64,000 nucleotides of DNA from Lachnospiraceae bacterium (GTDB lineage Bacteria > Bacillota > Clostridia > Lachnospirales > Lachnospiraceae), in the NCBI GenBank assembly GCA_910575155.1, contig CAJTDX010000012.1, positions 1 through 64,000 on the forward strand. The letters are read 5' to 3'. The position numbers were made by a program, and so were the translations under genes. The notes under the pieces are model-generated. The model made no database searches, had not been told where the DNA came from, and was given only the letters and a program-made list of their open reading frames with translations. Shown piece by piece: positions 1-7,157 of the stretch. Position 1 is the first letter of the stretch. Each line of letters opens with the position of its first letter.

Positions 1-88
1 AAGGCATAGTACCCGCTATGTCCAATGTTTATGTCCATTTTTCTCAAATTTCTTTTCCTGCACGATATTCAGTTGTCAATCTTCGGTT

Positions 89-111
89 GGAATCTCATTC
101 ATTGAGATTCC
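89..111. repeat. 9-bp stem hairpin
   Basis: GGAATCTCA (89-97) and TGAGATTCC (103-111) form a perfect inverted repeat with a 5-base loop, downstream of the tnpV-like gene. There is no T-run on the minus strand, so it is not a classical terminator. Element C is recognisably similar only from about base 160 onward. Confidence 0.5.
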
Positions 112-252
112 GAGAAGTTATTATAATTCCCGATTTCTCAGTCTAATTTCTTTTTCTAAGTATACACAAAATTATAAGATTTTTCAATTCCCCGAACTGC
201 TTTTGCTTAACTAAGCAGCACTCCCACATACCGCAGAAGTGCCACTTATCGC

Positions 253-630
253 TTATGAATAGATAAATTCGCTCTCCACAACTTCCCTCACACAAGCTTT
301 AATATTATTCATTTTTTGAACCCATAAAAGCTGGTTTTCTGCCTTTAGCTGTTCCGTCACTCCCTGCCTTTCGGCATATTCTTTTACCAGCCGAGAAAAC
401 AAATCCTCTGCCTGTTCATCTACGCTTGCAAGGTATTCGTTCAGCCTGCCGCTTGTCAGCAGATTGATATAAACAAGCTGCTTATGCTCTTTTAGATACT
501 GCAAATGTCGTTGACCCCATACACCAATCGCCTTTTCTTCTTCGGGAGGTAATGCAAGCTCTGGGAGATAGTATTCGCCTTGCCTTGCATACCAAAGACC
601 GTTATTTTCGTCATAAATCCTGTTTTCCAT
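253..630 (-). CDS. tnpV: TnpV-family transposon protein
   Basis: 125-residue protein of the TnpV family found on Tn4451-like and other clostridial mobilizable elements; the biochemical role is unknown. The family signature region (GxWGQRHLxYLKEHKxLxYxNLLTSG) lies at about residues 38-63 and the C-terminal half is charged and helical. It starts 8 bases after the relaxase gene and is probably cotranscribed with it. The element C copy (41,150-41,527) is about 85-90% identical but carries a nonsense codon. The length equals the normal family length, so this copy looks intact. Confidence 0.8.
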   Translation of the reverse strand: MENRIYDENNGLWYARQGEYYLPELALPPEEEKAIGVWGQRHLQYLKEHKQLVYINLLTSGRLNEYLASVDEQAEDLFSRLVKEYAERQGVTEQLKAENQLLWVQKMNNIKACVREVVESEFIYS

Positions 631-638
631 AATGTTTC

Positions 639-1796
639 CTACCTTTCCTCTTTGTTGTTTTTAAAGTGCTTTCCACGCTGTTTTGATTGCTGTATCACTT
701 TTGCCTGCTCTAAAAGATTGTCTATCTGCTTACTTCCAAATGCCTTGCGGAGCAGCTTATAATCTTTGTTTTCCGCACGGAGGTTTTCATTTTCCCCTGC
801 CAGTTTCTCATTGGTTTTCCTTAACCTCTCATTCTCACGGTGGAAATTGCTGTTTGTGACATTCAGCCGATAGTAGCTGTCCCACGCTTCAAAGCACCTT
901 ATAAGAGCTGTTTTAACAAGCGATTTCAGCTTTTGCACCAAAGGCACTGCCACTTTATTCTTATACGACTTTGCAGACATGAACCCCTGCGGCTCTGGCA
1001 ACTGGTATTCTGGCGAAGTGTCAAGCATCTGCTCAAGTGTTTTTAGGTTCTCAATTCCTTTGTCGTAATTCTCCACCCTGTCCGACAATGCTTGAAATTC
1101 CTCTTTTTTCTCCGAAATCTGCCCCTCAAGCTGGATGACCTCTTTTTCCCGCTCCTGCTTTTTATAATCAAGGACAGACAAATGTTTCTCATGCGTACCT
1201 TTATGCTCCCATTCAATGCCATGCCGCCCCATCACAGCGGCAAGGTTTTCTTTTTCGGACTGTACCCACTGGCTCCACTCCGTATCGCCACGGGAGCCGC
1301 CTTTGAATCCCTGCGCCGCTAATGCCTGTTTTAGAGATACCCTCGTATCAAGTCCACGCTTGCTGCCAGTCGTGAATGGGACAAAATCAATATGAAGATG
1401 TGGCGTTGCCTCATCCATATGGATATGAGCGGAAAATACATAGAGATTAGGGTTTCGTTCTTGGAATCCATGATAATATTCATCCAAAATCTGCCTTGCA
1501 AGCTGTCCGTTTTCACTTCCTGCGCCCATATTTTCCTTATCCCCAATCTGCAAAATCAGCTCATGGAACGGCTTTTCCTGCTTTGAGTTCCGTATCTTCT
1601 CGTAATAATCGGCAATGCGGCGGTCTGCCCTTGCCTGTTTCTCGTTATATCTCTGTAATGCTTCATCAAATAGCTTATGATATACTTTCTTGATATTCTC
1701 ATTACAGTAATCTACATTGAGGTGGGAGCGTTCAGCATCCACATTTTCAGCCTTGAATTTACGGCTGTTATGGTTGACCGAGCCTTTCCCCACCAT
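639..1796 (-). CDS. mobV: MobV-type (Pre/Mob) relaxase
   Basis: 385-residue plasmid-recombination/mobilization relaxase that should nick the adjacent oriT and lead the strand into a recipient with help from a conjugative element. MobV motif III, HMDEATPHLH, is at residues 126-135, and the GKGSVNHNSR motif is at the N-terminus. The C-terminal third (about 215-370) is a coiled coil. The ATG at 1796 has a poor ribosome site; an A/G-rich stretch further upstream hints that translation may start earlier at a non-standard codon. The paralogue in element C is nearly identical and that in element B is distant. It corresponds to TnpZ of Tn4451. Confidence 0.9.
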   Translation of the reverse strand: MVGKGSVNHNSRKFKAENVDAERSHLNVDYCNENIKKVYHKLFDEALQRYNEKQARADRRIADYYEKIRNSKQEKPFHELILQIGDKENMGAGSENGQLARQILDEYYHGFQERNPNLYVFSAHIHMDEATPHLHIDFVPFTTGSKRGLDTRVSLKQALAAQGFKGGSRGDTEWSQWVQSEKENLAAVMGRHGIEWEHKGTHEKHLSVLDYKKQEREKEVIQLEGQISEKKEEFQALSDRVENYDKGIENLKTLEQMLDTSPEYQLPEPQGFMSAKSYKNKVAVPLVQKLKSLVKTALIRCFEAWDSYYRLNVTNSNFHRENERLRKTNEKLAGENENLRAENKDYKLLRKAFGSKQIDNLLEQAKVIQQSKQRGKHFKNNKEER

Positions 1797-1850
1797 TGCG
1801 CTAATCGTCCGTCTTATAAAATCACACCCTTTCTTTTCGGCTGGTAGGCT

Positions 1851-1970
1851 TTGTTACTTTCCCGAAAGTAAACGCAAAAGCACTTTTGTCGGCTGTGCCA
1901 ACAAAAATGCAACCTGCAAGCAGGTTTTGCGCTCTCCGAGGGGCAAGGGCGGCTTTTTGTAAAAAGCCCC
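1851..1970. other. oriT of the MobV relaxase (element A)
   Basis: Upstream of the relaxase. Inverted repeat GTTACTTTC / GAAAGTAA (1853-1870, one extra A compared with C), then an AAAAGCAC...GCGCT arm pair, the conserved block GCGCTCTCCGAGGGG (1929-1943) and a small hairpin (about 1949-1966). The first repeat and GCGCTCTCCGAGGG recur upstream of all three MobV genes here (see 30,526-30,597 and 42,750-42,839), which supports an oriT role. Confidence 0.7.
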
Positions 1971-2074
1971 CTGCACGGAGGAAACGTCATAAGGAAGTCG
2001 TTTTCTTTATATTTTGCAATCAGCCAGAATGATTGAATTGTAGGCAAATTCAAATCATATGGAGGAATTATAAA

Positions 2075-2429
2075 ATGTCAAAAACAATTTTTGAGAAATT
2101 AGGCGGCAAATATGAAGTGCAAGGTGATTACTTAATACCGTGCTTATCTGTATCTACTGAAGAAGAACCGCCGCTAGGCACATGGGGACAACGGCATCTG
2201 GACTATCTGAAGCGGCATCACAAGGTTACATACATTAATCTTCTCACAAGCGGCAGCATGGAACAGAAGATTGAAGTGGTGCGAATAGGAAAATGTTCTT
2301 GGACATTCAAGGAAGAATGGATGTAATTGAAGCGGAACTGAAACGAACGGCATCCGCAGATGCTTTAGATTAAAGGAAAAACTGGCAGGTTTGAAAACAC
2401 TTGTAGAGTTTGTTTCAGTCAGTAAATGA
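2075..2429 (+). pseudogene. tnpV: Decayed TnpV-like gene
   Basis: The ATG at 2075 has a good ribosome site (GGAGGAA at 2061). The first 66 residues match the TnpV family (TWGQRHLDYLKRHHKVTYINLLTSG), but the frame then runs out at 2326. Continuations in the other frames read KMFLDIQGRMDVIEAELKR and LKEKLAGLKTLVEFVSV up to a TGA at 2429, so two frameshifts are needed to restore a full-length protein. It is a second, diverged tnpV, probably belonging to the nested element. Confidence 0.6.
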
Positions 2430-2434
2430 TTAGG

Positions 2435-2480
2435 AAAATGACCTTATTGTGTGCAGGATATGATACGGTCATTTTTGTTT
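2435..2480 (+). terminator. Intrinsic terminator after tnpV remnant
   Basis: AAAATGACC (2435-2443) pairs with GGTCATTTT (2467-2475), followed by TTG and a T-run. Confidence 0.6.
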
Positions 2481-2577
2481 CAGATGTTAAAAATTGTATT
2501 GATTCTTACTAAATCTTGTGGTATTCTTAATAACCATAGAAATATATCCACAAAATATAGAGAAAGGGGAGGTTGAA

Positions 2578-3564
2578 ATGCCAGATTATAGTGAGATGAA
2601 TGTTCAATATCGGAAAATGCAGAATATACTGTCAAAAATTGATTATTCTAAAATAACAAATTTACGGAATATTTCATCAGCATTAACGGCATTTACAAAA
2701 GATGAAAGATGGATAAGATTACAAAAGAATGTTGAGCAATTGGAAAAAAATGATGTTTTGGAATTAGCTAAAACAGTTCAATTCAATTTACCAAACATTC
2801 CAACAATACATTTAGACTCTATCACAGCTATCCAAGATGAGTTTGAGAAGATTTCAGATTTAGACTTTTCTGCTATTTTTTCTGTTTCAAGTCAGCTCAG
2901 TTCGATGGATATTGCCACTATTTTGAAAAAATCTATCTCATTTGCAGATTATGATTTTGATAATATGGCGAAAGCAATGCAAAGAGCATTTACTGCTATT
3001 TCTGAAAGGCAGGGGGCTGTTCGGGACAAAGAAGATAATGTCCAATACATCACGTTTGAGAATGTAGTAGAGCAAGTACAGTCAGAATACTGTCAAGAAA
3101 AAATAACCAAAGACACATATTCAGGAGAAGAAAAGAAACTACCAGATGAAAGTATTGTATTAAGCAGAATGTCTATAAAAATTGCCATTATTACCCTAAT
3201 ATGCTCCATGTTGTGTACTATTGGGGTTGGCGTGCCACAAATTTATTTGACTTATTTGAGTTATAAGAGTTCTGAGGAGTCTAAACATGGTAATTTAGCC
3301 GATTCAAGGAAACATGAAAAAGAAGCAGCAGAGTTTAATATTGACTGCTTCAATGGACTTAATTACCAGATAGTATGTTGGGATAATGTTATGCCCCGTA
3401 TCTGTCATGACTGTAAATCAAGAGTTACTGGTCATCTGGAAAAAGGCAAGATTGTTATAATAGTAAACCATTATAAGAAATGGGTTGAGATAATTTGGCA
3501 GAATGAAGATGGTAAGTTTTGTTCAGGATGGATACAAAATTATAAAGTTACAAAATTCAAATAA
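2578..3564 (+). CDS. Membrane protein with C-terminal SH3-like domain, unknown
   Basis: 328 residues from the ATG at 2578, chosen because AGAAAGGGGAGG lies just upstream; an in-frame start at 2518 has no such site. The N-terminal 200 residues are soluble, helical and free of recognised motifs. One hydrophobic helix (about residues 203-225) precedes a C-terminal region of about 65 residues that reads like a bacterial SH3 fold (VTGHLEKGKIVIIVNHYKKWVEI, then GWI). I do not recognise the family. It sits alone next to toxin-antitoxin and HEPN genes, so a defence or cell-surface role is possible but not shown. AT-rich codon use differs from the mobilization genes. Confidence 0.55.
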   Translation: MPDYSEMNVQYRKMQNILSKIDYSKITNLRNISSALTAFTKDERWIRLQKNVEQLEKNDVLELAKTVQFNLPNIPTIHLDSITAIQDEFEKISDLDFSAIFSVSSQLSSMDIATILKKSISFADYDFDNMAKAMQRAFTAISERQGAVRDKEDNVQYITFENVVEQVQSEYCQEKITKDTYSGEEKKLPDESIVLSRMSIKIAIITLICSMLCTIGVGVPQIYLTYLSYKSSEESKHGNLADSRKHEKEAAEFNIDCFNGLNYQIVCWDNVMPRICHDCKSRVTGHLEKGKIVIIVNHYKKWVEIIWQNEDGKFCSGWIQNYKVTKFK

Positions 3565-3745
3565 GAAATATTTTTAAGTGTGCAAAACTGATTCTGGATA
3601 TAGATAGTAAACATGGACTTTTTGAATATAATAGAGCCATACATAGTGTAGCAGCGCTAGAGCATTTTTCAAACAGGCTCTAGTAAGTATTAGTTTTTAC
3701 AGACGTAAAAATCTATTGCATTTTCTAGAAATTCTGCTATACTAT

Positions 3746-3874
3746 CGAGCTGTTGACAAAGTACTTTTTCTAAAATCAATATACTATATGTATTTTTGAT
3801 TCCAATCAAAAAAAACGGTATATTGTATAAGATTAAAATTTGACATTTCAAACAGGGGGTTTGTCAACAGCTCG
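3746..3874. mobile_element. 129-bp MITE-like element
   Basis: Perfect 15-bp terminal inverted repeats, CGAGCTGTTGACAAA (3746-3760) and TTTGTCAACAGCTCG (3860-3874), are flanked by identical TACTAT hexamers (3740-3745 and 3875-3880) that look like a target-site duplication. The interior has no ORF; it contains an internal CAATATAC/GTATATTG pair. This is the layout of a non-autonomous insertion mobilised in trans. Confidence 0.65.
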
Positions 3875-3895
3875 TACTATGTCTAGAAGTAAATG

Positions 3896-4042
3896 TTTGC
3901 CGTTTATTATGTGACGAGGTATAAGAAACATAATAGGTAATTCTGCCACTTGCCGATGGTGTGTGGTACAAATAATTCGGTATGTAAATAATTGCCACTT
4001 GCTATACAGGCGGGATATAAGTAGTATAGTCTGTAAATAAAT
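3896..4042 (+). ncRNA. Type III antitoxin RNA repeats (ToxI-like), degenerate
   Basis: TGCCACTTGC occurs at 3944 and 3993, and TGTAAATAA at 3983 and 4032; both pairs are exactly 49 bases apart, defining two repeat units. A weaker third unit precedes them (TTGCCGTTT at about 3898, GGTATAAGAAACATAATAGG to 3938). A hairpin with a T-run follows, then a ToxN/AbiQ-like reading frame: the order antitoxin repeats, terminator, toxin defines type III systems. The MITE lies directly upstream and may have displaced the promoter. Confidence 0.55.
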
Positions 4043-4068
4043 CCCCATCAGATATGGTGGGAATTTTT
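4040..4068 (+). terminator. Terminator between RNA repeats and toxin
   Basis: ATCCCCAT and ATGGTGGGAAT form an imperfect hairpin followed by TTTTT. In type III systems such a leaky terminator sets the antitoxin:toxin ratio. Confidence 0.5.
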
Positions 4069-4082
4069 CATAAGAAGAAGTA

Positions 4083-4283
4083 ATGGAAGTGAAACAGGGG
4101 TACTCATACAATATCAAGGACGAGGTTTTTGATGTGGTTCAAGATAAATGCCTGATGGGCAATAAGAAAGATGGCAATTACCGTCCGCATTTTCTGGCAA
4201 TTCGGGATAACAAAAACAAAGAGCTGTACTGGACGATTCCAATAAGTTCCAAAAAAGAAAGGGAGTTGACAAGGAATCTTTGA
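4083..4283 (+). pseudogene. Truncated ToxN/AbiQ-family endoribonuclease toxin
   Basis: 66 residues matching the N-terminus of ToxN/AbiQ-family toxins: start MEVKQGYSYNIKDEVFDVV, then the RPHFLAI and ELYWTIPISSK motifs of the first half of the fold. Family members are about 150-190 residues, so most of the nuclease is missing; after ISSKKE the sequence turns into unrelated residues and stops 21 bases before the next gene, suggesting a deletion. The start is an ATG with an AGAAGAAG purine stretch. The fragment should not be catalytic; with the upstream repeats it marks a former phage-defence or maintenance module. Confidence 0.6.
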
Positions 4284-4304
4284 AAGTTAATAAAGGGGGT
4301 TTTT

Positions 4305-5258
4305 ATGAAAATCGAAGTTAAGTTTAAGGTAAAATCACATCCACTAGCGTTGAGTGACCAGACAATTGATTTTGTTATGAAAAACAGTACAAAAGTCTAT
4401 TTGAAAATAGAAAGAGAAAGTTGTTTTCTTACTCTTGAAGGCAAAGATGGTTTAAAAGAAATTTTTTATGCAATATGGGAGCTGTTAGCTTGGAACGACG
4501 GATATTTTTATGAGCCTGTTGAATATATAGTGGATGGTTGTAAGGAAGATGAAGATGAATTTATAACAAGAAGCTACTGTGTTACAGATGAGAAGTGGAA
4601 AATAAGTGCGCTTCTGATTGGAAGGGCAAATAGGGATATTTCAGAAGATACAATAACAAGATATATGGAGATACGAAATAAGGGCAGGAAAGAACAATCT
4701 ATGAATAAAAGTATGTTTTCATCGTATTTTTGCCTTATTTCTAAAGCCTATGCTAATGTGAATCTGGAGCATCGTTTAGTTTTGCTTATGCATATCTGCG
4801 ATGGTTTTGCAATTCAGTTTCTAAAAGGAACTTCTCAAAATAATATTGGAAATATCAATACTGTTCTTAACCAATTGGATATTAAGAAAAAATATAAAGA
4901 AGGTGCGGACAAACTTGGCGTATCTAAATCAAGAGCAAAAGAAGCTTTAGGACATACTCGAAATGAATTGACGCATTATGAATTTCAAAAATCAAGCTTA
5001 GGTTCATTTATCAGTGATCCAAGTAAAGAAACAGATAATATGGTATATTTATATGCTTTTTATATTTTGGATTTGGCATTAAGAGTGTCTGTATTGGAAA
5101 CGATAGGAGCCATAGTCGAAGATGAAATTAAAGAGTATTTGTTAGATGAACATCTTGACTGGATTAGGTTGGAAAAGCATCTTGAGGAAGACTGTGTGAT
5201 ACCACGGAATGTTTTAACGCAGATGCTGCAAAGATTACAGGAGGGGTATGGTGAATGA
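4305..5258 (+). CDS. HEPN-domain-like protein, possible defence nuclease
   Basis: 317 residues; start chosen for AAAGGGGGT just upstream. The C-terminal half (about 150-280) is helical and contains GHTRNELTHYE near residue 224, which fits the RNxxxH active-site motif of HEPN ribonucleases; the surrounding pattern resembles the ApeA/HEPN-like families. The N-terminal half (about 1-140) is beta-rich and unrecognised, possibly a sensor. It follows the broken toxin with a 21-base gap. The likely role is RNA cleavage in abortive infection, inferred only from the motif and neighbourhood. Confidence 0.5.
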   Translation: MKIEVKFKVKSHPLALSDQTIDFVMKNSTKVYLKIERESCFLTLEGKDGLKEIFYAIWELLAWNDGYFYEPVEYIVDGCKEDEDEFITRSYCVTDEKWKISALLIGRANRDISEDTITRYMEIRNKGRKEQSMNKSMFSSYFCLISKAYANVNLEHRLVLLMHICDGFAIQFLKGTSQNNIGNINTVLNQLDIKKKYKEGADKLGVSKSRAKEALGHTRNELTHYEFQKSSLGSFISDPSKETDNMVYLYAFYILDLALRVSVLETIGAIVEDEIKEYLLDEHLDWIRLEKHLEEDCVIPRNVLTQMLQRLQEGYGE

Positions 5259-5320
5259 TAAAGCGTGGAACCATTATGGTACTAAAACGCATTTATACCC
5301 AATATAACCTCAAAAATGTG

Positions 5321-5450
5321 TATAATATGAATACGAAAACAAAGGAAAATGTGGTAGAAATACTACGATTACACATCTCCTTTGAGAGTTCGAGTAGATA
5401 GAAAAAGTCCGCAAAGCCAGTATTTATGCTGGTTTGCGGATTTTATTTTT
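5321..5450 (+). ncRNA. Candidate structured small RNA with promoter element and terminator
   Basis: A TATAAT at 5321-5326 is followed by nested complementary arms: AAAGGA (5341) with TCCTTT (5378), ATGTG (5349) with CACAT (5372), and GTAG (5354) with CTAC (5363). A single-stranded linker GAGAGTTCGAGTAGATAG follows, then a strong terminator, CCGCAAAGCCAG (5409-5420) with CTGGTTTGCGG (5429-5439), ending in ATTTTATTTTT. There is no ORF. The predicted transcript is about 115 nt. No clear -35 box is visible. Family unknown. Confidence 0.45.
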
Positions 5451-5967
5451 GGCGTTGCTTCTAGTATTTTTAATAAAAAGCGTTTTCATATTATTTGGTA
5501 ACGCAATATAAAAATCATACATAGAAACAAATAGAGATTTGTCCAAATCGAATGTAAAATTTTTTTGATAAATTGTTTTCTTCAGGTGAGGTAGTCTAAA
5601 TAGAAAAGTTAGTAAATTGATTGCGCTTTGAAAGGTGCAGCTTTCGATGATGTCTTTTAAATCTACTTCAATCCATTTTTCTATAATGTCATATGTAGGT
5701 AAATTCCCAAAAGAAAAATGTAATTTATATCACGATTAATAAATATCTCTGAAACTATCCAAAGAATAGAAGCTTTCTTTTCATAAGTATTTGTGGTAAG
5801 GTAATTTTTTAATTCTTGGGCAGTTTTAAAACGTTGCTCTGCTTCATCGGATAAACATAATCTTGTCCCTTCTTTTATTCTATCGTTGCAGTTTACTGTT
5901 TCAAATTATCTATATCAAATGAATTGTCAAATATTTTTCCTGTAATGCTCGCTTTTCTATTTTTCAT
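5424..5967 (-). pseudogene. Frameshifted partner gene of the XRE regulator
   Basis: Starts with an ATG (5967) inside the end of the XRE gene, so it was translationally coupled to it. The reading frame needs two frameshifts (about 5,905 and 5,710) to give about 175 residues, with segments such as EGTRLCLSDEAEQRFKTA and GNLPTYDIIEKWIEVDL. The protein is unrecognised. The 3' end runs antisense through the small-RNA terminator. The stretch 5,451-5,950 holds nothing else. Confidence 0.5.
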
Positions 5968-6208
5968 TATCAGGCAACAACCCACTAAAAAATTCCGAAA
6001 AATCTACTCCATATATTTGTTTTAAGGCGAGAAAGTCACTAATCCGTATATTACGGGTGCCCGTTTCAATTTTGGAATAAGTGCTACGCGACATATTACT
6101 CCCCATAAGATGTAATTTAGCCACTAATTCTGATTGTGAATAACCAAACCTTTCTCTTAGAATCTTTAAATTATCCCCTATGCTTATATCTTGTAGAAAC
6201 CATTGCAT
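5957..6208 (-). CDS. XRE-family HTH regulator (paralogue 1)
   Basis: 83-residue DNA-binding protein with one Cro/CI-type helix-turn-helix (about residues 11-65: NLKILRERFGYSQSELV ... MSRSTYSKIETGTRNI). AAAGGAG precedes the ATG at 6208. It is about 80% identical to the next gene (6397-6654), so the two arose by tandem duplication together with their upstream regions, both of which have GGGACTGTAGRGGCGCAA (about 6283 and 6726) and TTGATTGTAGCAA. It overlaps the decayed partner gene at its 3' end. Confidence 0.75.
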   Translation of the reverse strand: MQWFLQDISIGDNLKILRERFGYSQSELVAKLHLMGSNMSRSTYSKIETGTRNIRISDFLALKQIYGVDFSEFFSGLLPDNEK

Positions 6209-6396
6209 AACAGCACTCCTTTAGCTTGCGACTAATCAGCAACATTTATATTGATTGTAGCAAGCTGAAATGATTGGTCTGGGACTGTAGGGGCGCAAAC
6301 ATGAAAAATATTAGATTATGGGATAAACAAGGCAGGGCAACTTTATGGCAATCAATGCAAGTAAGCCCTAAATATACTTACCTACCTACTCAAATC

Positions 6397-6654
6397 TTAA
6401 ACAAGTGTGTTTTCCTCTGGCAGCAGCCCGACAAAAAATTCAGAAAAATCCACACCATAAATTTGTTTCAAGGCAAGAAAATCACTAATCCGTATGTTGC
6501 GAGTGCCCGTTTCAATTTTGGAATAAGTGCTGCGTGACATACTGCTACCCATAAGGTGTAATTTAACCACTAATTTGTATTGTGAATATCCATGCCGTTC
6601 ACGCAGGCTCCGTAGGTTCTTGCCGATATTTACATCTTGTATAAACCATTGCAT
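6397..6654 (-). CDS. XRE-family HTH regulator (paralogue 2)
   Basis: 85 residues from the ATG at 6654 (MQWFIQDVNIG), which aligns with the start of paralogue 1 and has GAGGG upstream; a longer TTG start at 6678 would run through the operator-like repeat. One Cro/CI helix-turn-helix covers most of the protein. No partner gene follows, unlike paralogue 1. Probably autoregulatory through the TGTGAC/GTCACA repeat in front of it. Confidence 0.75.
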   Translation of the reverse strand: MQWFIQDVNIGKNLRSLRERHGYSQYKLVVKLHLMGSSMSRSTYSKIETGTRNIRISDFLALKQIYGVDFSEFFVGLLPEENTLV

Positions 6655-6669
6655 AGTACCCTCTTTTCT

Positions 6670-6687
6670 TGTGACCAATTAGTCACA
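6670..6687. promoter_or_regulatory. Operator-like inverted repeat upstream of XRE paralogue 2
   Basis: TGTGAC (6670-6675) and GTCACA (6682-6687) around CAATTA. A related but less perfect TTGCGACTAATCAGCAA sits at the same place before paralogue 1 (about 6228-6244). A TACAAT box on the minus strand just upstream fits a -10 element. Confidence 0.5.
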
Positions 6688-6744
6688 TTTTTAACTTGAT
6701 TGTAGCAAAATGAAATGTTATAATTGGGACTGTAGAGGCGCAAC

Positions 6745-7157
6745 TAGATTTTTTCTGGTAAATGTTAAGTCTATGGAACAAAAGGAGGGTGATTGAATGG
6801 ATTAAAGAAAATGGAAACACATCAAAAAAGGGATGTAGAAAAAATCCTTAGAAAAATGGATGTTACAAACCGATTGCAGTGTTGCCATAGACGAAAGACA
6901 ATAATATTTTAGATACGAACGAAACGCCAATATTATTATGTATAAATGATAATTGGAATGAAGAATTACCAGATAAACTCATTGATAAATTATTAAAGAA
7001 TACGACAGAAAATCAGCATGAAAATAGCAAATAATACAAAAAGCAATTTGGTAAATAGTCAAGAGTTATTTTAAAAAGATTTTCAGGGAAAAGGGTAACC
7101 TTAATAAACCTACGGCTTGTTTCTCAAAAAAGACGTAAGTTAGGAATTCGATATGGA
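6745..7157. other. Gene-poor stretch with coding relic
   Basis: No intact gene. On the plus strand, 6,910-7,035 reads NILDTNETPILLCINDNWNE and continues about 20 residues to a stop, with no start or upstream continuation in the same frame, so it looks like the tail of a lost gene. The right end of the IS110-family insertion must lie somewhere between here and 7,157. Confidence 0.35.

Noticed and set aside
5384-5405. tRNA 3' half suggested by GTTCGAGT
   Set aside because: No acceptor stem, no other arms and no CCA; fits the linker of the small RNA instead.
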